Below, one piece after another: positions 61,246 to 64,000 of a DNA stretch of 64,000 nucleotides. Numbering within the stretch: position 1 is the stretch's first letter; each line of letters begins with the position of its first letter. The stretch spans positions 3,410,001 through 3,474,000 of the forward strand of contig NZ_CP051684.1 in NCBI RefSeq assembly GCF_012849375.1. The letters run 5' to 3'. This stretch comes from Duganella dendranthematis. GTDB lineage: Bacteria; Pseudomonadota; Gammaproteobacteria; Burkholderiales; Burkholderiaceae_D. The notes beneath the pieces are model-generated. The model searched no databases and was not told the origin of the DNA. It worked only from the letters and a program-made list of their open reading frames with translations. A program made the position numbers and the translations under genes.

Positions 61246-64000
61246 ATGCAAAATACCCTGTTGTTAGTAGACGGCTCCAGCTATCTTTATCGCGCTTTCC
61301 ATGCGCTGCCCGACCTGCGCAGCGCCGACGGCCACCCGACCGGCGCCATGCACGGCATGGTCAATATGCTGCGCCGCCTGCGCGCGGACTATCCGGCCGC
61401 CTACATCGCCTGCGTATTCGACGCCAAGGGCAAGACTTTCCGCGACGATATGTATCCGGAATACAAGGCCACGCGCGCCTCGATGCCGGACGACCTGCGC
61501 CTGCAGATCGAGCCGATCCACGAGGCGGTCAAGGCCATGGGCTGGCCGATCCTGATGGTCGAGGGCGTGGAGGCCGACGACGTCATCGGCACGCTGTCGT
61601 ACGAGGCGGCCAAGGCGGGCATGAACGTGGTGGTGTCCACCGGCGACAAGGATCTGGCGCAGCTGGTCAACGACAAGGTCATGCTGATCAACACCATGAC
61701 CAACGAGAAGATGGACGAGGCTGGCGTGCTGGCCAAGTTCGGCGTGCCGCCGAACCGCATCATCGATTACCTGACCCTGATCGGCGACACCGTCGACAAC
61801 GTGCCGGGCGTGAGCAAGTGCGGGCCGAAGACGGCGCTGAAATGGCTGAGCGCCTACGATTCGCTGGATGGCGTGATCGCCAACGCCGACAAGATCACCG
61901 GCGCCGTCGGCCAGAACCTGCGCGATGCGCTGGCATGGCTGCCGAAGGGCCGCGAACTGATTACCGTCAAGCTGGACTGCGACCTGACCGGCCACATGGT
62001 GTCGATCAGTGAATCGCTGGTCGCGCGCGAGGAAGACAAGGAATCGCTGCTGGCCTTCTTCGGCAAATACGGCTTCAAGACGCTGCTGCGCGAACTGGGC
62101 GTGGCGGCCAGCACGCCGGCCGGCGCGCCGGCCTCGACCGTGAAAGTGTCGCTGGACGCGCCGGTCGGCGGCGCAGCCTCCATGAATGGCGACCTGTTCG
62201 CCGAACCGGTCATCGCCACTTACGAAACGGTCAGCACCGACGCGCAGCTTGACCAGTGGATCGCCCGCATCCATGCCGCCGACCTGACCGCGGTCGATAC
62301 CGAAACCACTTCGCTGGAACCGATGACGGCGCAGCTGGTCGGCATTTCGCTGTCGGTCAAGCCGGGCGAGGCCTGCTACATCCCGGTGGCGCACGCCTAC
62401 CAGGGCGTGCCGGCGCAACTGGAGCGCGAGCATGTGCTGGCCAAGCTCAAGCCGTGGCTGGAAGACGCCAGCAAGCTCAAGGTCGGCCAGAACCTCAAGT
62501 ACGACAGTCACATCTTCGCCAACCATGGCGTGTCGCTGCAAGGCATCCATCACGATACGCTGCTGGAATCGTATGTGTTTGAATCGCACCGCACGCACGA
62601 CATGGACAGCCTGGCGCTGCGCCACCTTAACCACACCACGATTCCGTTCGTGGACGTGTGCGGCAAGGGCGTCAACATGATCACCTTCGACCAGGTGGCG
62701 ATTGACCGCGCCACCGAGTACGCGGCGGAAGACGCCGACATCACGCTGCGCCTGCACCAGAACATGATCGGCGAGGTGGAGAAGGACGAGAAGCTGAACT
62801 TCATCTACCGCAACATCGAACTGCCGACGGCGGTGGTGCTGCAAAAGATCGAGCGCAACGGCGTGCAGATCGACGCCGCGCTGCTGGCGCAGCAGTCGAA
62901 CGAACTCGGTGCGCGCATCGTCGAGCTGGAAGCCAAGGCGCATGAGCTGGCCGAGCAGCCGTTCAACCTCGGCTCGCCGAAGCAGATCGGCGAGATTTTC
63001 TTCGAGAAGCTGAAGCTGCCGGTGGTCAAGAAAACCCCGAGCGGCGCGCCATCGACCGACGAGGAAGTGCTGCAAAAGCTGGCCGAGGATTATCCGCTGC
63101 CGAAAGTGCTGCTGGAATACCGCAGCCTGTCCAAGCTGAAATCGACCTACACCGACAAGCTGCCGAAGGGCATCAACGCGCAGACCGGCCGCGTGCATAC
63201 CAATTACGCACAGGCGGTGGCGGTGACGGGACGCCTGGCGTCCAACGATCCGAATCTGCAAAACATTCCGATCCGCACCAAGGAAGGCCGCCGCATCCGC
63301 GAGGCGTTTGTGGCGCCGGCCGGCTCGCACATTGTGTCGGCCGACTATTCGCAGATCGAACTGCGCATCATGGCGCACATTTCGGAAGACGAAAACATGC
63401 TGCGCGCGTTCGCCGAGGGCGTGGACATTCACCGCGCCACCGCCGCCGAAATTTTCGGCGTCGCGCCGGAGTCGGTGGAAAACGAACAGCGCCGCTACGC
63501 CAAGGTGATTAACTTCGGCCTGATTTACGGCATGAGCGCGTTCGGCCTGGCCAGCAACCTGGGCATCGAGCGCGGTGCGGCGCAGAGCTACATCGAGCGT
63601 TACTTTGCGCGCTTCTCGGGCGTCAAGCAGTACATGGACGACACGCGCCTGCAGGCCAAGGCGCGCGGTTATGTGGAGACGGTGTTCGGCCGCCGCCTGT
63701 GGCTGCCGGAGATCAATTCGCCGAACGGCCCGCGCCGCCAGGGCGCCGAACGCGCGGCAATTAACGCGCCGATGCAGGGCACGGCCGCCGACCTGATCAA
63801 GCTGGCCATGATCGCGGTGCAGAACTGGCTGGAAACCGAGAAGCTGGGCACGCGCATGATCATGCAGGTGCACGATGAACTGGTGTTGGAAGTGCCGGAC
63901 GCCGAGCTGGAACTGATCAAGCAGAAACTGCCGGAGCTGATGGCCGGCGTGGCGCAATTGAAGGTACCGCTGATCGCTGAAGTAGGGGTTGGCAGCAACT
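61246..64000 (+). CDS. polA: DNA polymerase I (3' end cut by the window)
   Basis: The gene opens at the ATG at 61246 and stays open to the window edge (918 complete codons). By comparison with the usual ending (VGVGxNWxxAH) only a few codons are missing. The 5'-nuclease domain covers about 1-290 (DGSSYLYRAFHA, VEADDVIGTL). The proofreading exonuclease is about 325-510, with its acidic residues present (AVDTETTSL and YAAEDADITLRL). The polymerase domain has motif A DYSQIELR, motif B RRYAKVINFGLIYGMS and motif C QVHDELVLE. All three activities look intact. Confidence 0.97.
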   Translation, partial: MQNTLLLVDGSSYLYRAFHALPDLRSADGHPTGAMHGMVNMLRRLRADYPAAYIACVFDAKGKTFRDDMYPEYKATRASMPDDLRLQIEPIHEAVKAMGWPILMVEGVEADDVIGTLSYEAAKAGMNVVVSTGDKDLAQLVNDKVMLINTMTNEKMDEAGVLAKFGVPPNRIIDYLTLIGDTVDNVPGVSKCGPKTALKWLSAYDSLDGVIANADKITGAVGQNLRDALAWLPKGRELITVKLDCDLTGHMVSISESLVAREEDKESLLAFFGKYGFKTLLRELGVAASTPAGAPASTVKVSLDAPVGGAASMNGDLFAEPVIATYETVSTDAQLDQWIARIHAADLTAVDTETTSLEPMTAQLVGISLSVKPGEACYIPVAHAYQGVPAQLEREHVLAKLKPWLEDASKLKVGQNLKYDSHIFANHGVSLQGIHHDTLLESYVFESHRTHDMDSLALRHLNHTTIPFVDVCGKGVNMITFDQVAIDRATEYAAEDADITLRLHQNMIGEVEKDEKLNFIYRNIELPTAVVLQKIERNGVQIDAALLAQQSNELGARIVELEAKAHELAEQPFNLGSPKQIGEIFFEKLKLPVVKKTPSGAPSTDEEVLQKLAEDYPLPKVLLEYRSLSKLKSTYTDKLPKGINAQTGRVHTNYAQAVAVTGRLASNDPNLQNIPIRTKEGRRIREAFVAPAGSHIVSADYSQIELRIMAHISEDENMLRAFAEGVDIHRATAAEIFGVAPESVENEQRRYAKVINFGLIYGMSAFGLASNLGIERGAAQSYIERYFARFSGVKQYMDDTRLQAKARGYVETVFGRRLWLPEINSPNGPRRQGAERAAINAPMQGTAADLIKLAMIAVQNWLETEKLGTRMIMQVHDELVLEVPDAELELIKQKLPELMAGVAQLKVPLIAEVGVGSN

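Noticed and set aside
61264..63957. An 897-codon minus-strand frame opposite polA
   Set aside because: polA on the plus strand has every family motif; the reverse frame has shadow composition only.

Overview
The window is chromosomal DNA of high GC content from a betaproteobacterium, most likely Oxalobacteraceae (Massilia/Duganella-like). This rests on gene content and order (dusB-fis-purH-ruvCAB, tyrS-dtd, thiCSGDE, uvrD next to a BPSS1780-type protein and thrB, DUF2782 beside polA), on PEP-CTERM proteins, and on an interspersed GGTCTGACCCC palindrome. Genus is inference. I saw no tRNA, rRNA, CRISPR array, transposase, integrase or phage gene. No stretch over 300 bases lacks a gene or gene remnant. 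The longest empty gaps, about 200 bases, lie at 51438-51640 and 61048-61245.

Region 1 (1-17.3 kb) is an accessory catabolic island. After the tail of a WD40/TolB-like gene, thirteen minus-strand genes run from 16201 to 143 with gaps of at most 41 bases and several 1-4 base overlaps, so they probably form one operon. In transcription order they are: a 4,5-dihydroxyphthalate decarboxylase-like protein, a LigJ-type 4-oxalomesaconate hydratase, a second amidohydrolase, an MFS permease, a LigB-type class III extradiol dioxygenase, an HpaI-type aldolase, a TPP-dependent enzyme, a second decarboxylase-like protein, an envelope block (DUF1302, DUF1329, YCF48-like propeller, RND/MMPL permease), and an AraC regulator. 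A second, very similar AraC regulator is transcribed divergently from the operon head. The set points to uptake and meta-cleavage of a carboxylated polyhydroxy-aromatic compound. No ring-hydroxylating oxygenase is present and the substrate is unknown.

Region 2 (17.3-28.9 kb) is housekeeping: anmK and an M23 peptidase (minus), then tyrS-dtd-YbhB-like-histidine phosphatase, dusB-fis, purH, ruvC-ruvA-ruvB and a YaiI-like gene. Region 3 (28.9-43 kb) is mixed: a LysR regulator with a short-chain dehydrogenase, small envelope proteins, ThuA-like and DUF2147 proteins, a YheO/DauR-type regulator with a serine/threonine dehydratase, two PEP-CTERM genes (one frameshifted), valS, a lower-GC pair of small membrane proteins, an IorAB-type molybdenum oxidoreductase, and a dienoyl-CoA isomerase.

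Region 4 (43-52.1 kb) holds a propeller-sensor diguanylate cyclase, a TPP-riboswitch-controlled thiCSGDE operon, a REC-ANTAR regulator and a lone receiver protein. Region 5 (52.1-64 kb) holds a sugar 1-dehydrogenase, class III alcohol dehydrogenase (frmA), an M56 peptidase with a striking dyad upstream, uvrD, a BPSS1780 membrane protein, thrB, a DUF2782 protein and polA, which runs off the end.

The observations most worth following are the catabolic/transport island with its twin regulators, the dioxygenase that has Gln where an iron-binding His is expected, perfect inverted repeats over the start codons of three genes, -10 boxes placed so that ruvC, ruvB and uvrD may be leaderless, and two very short genes at 39379 and 54356.
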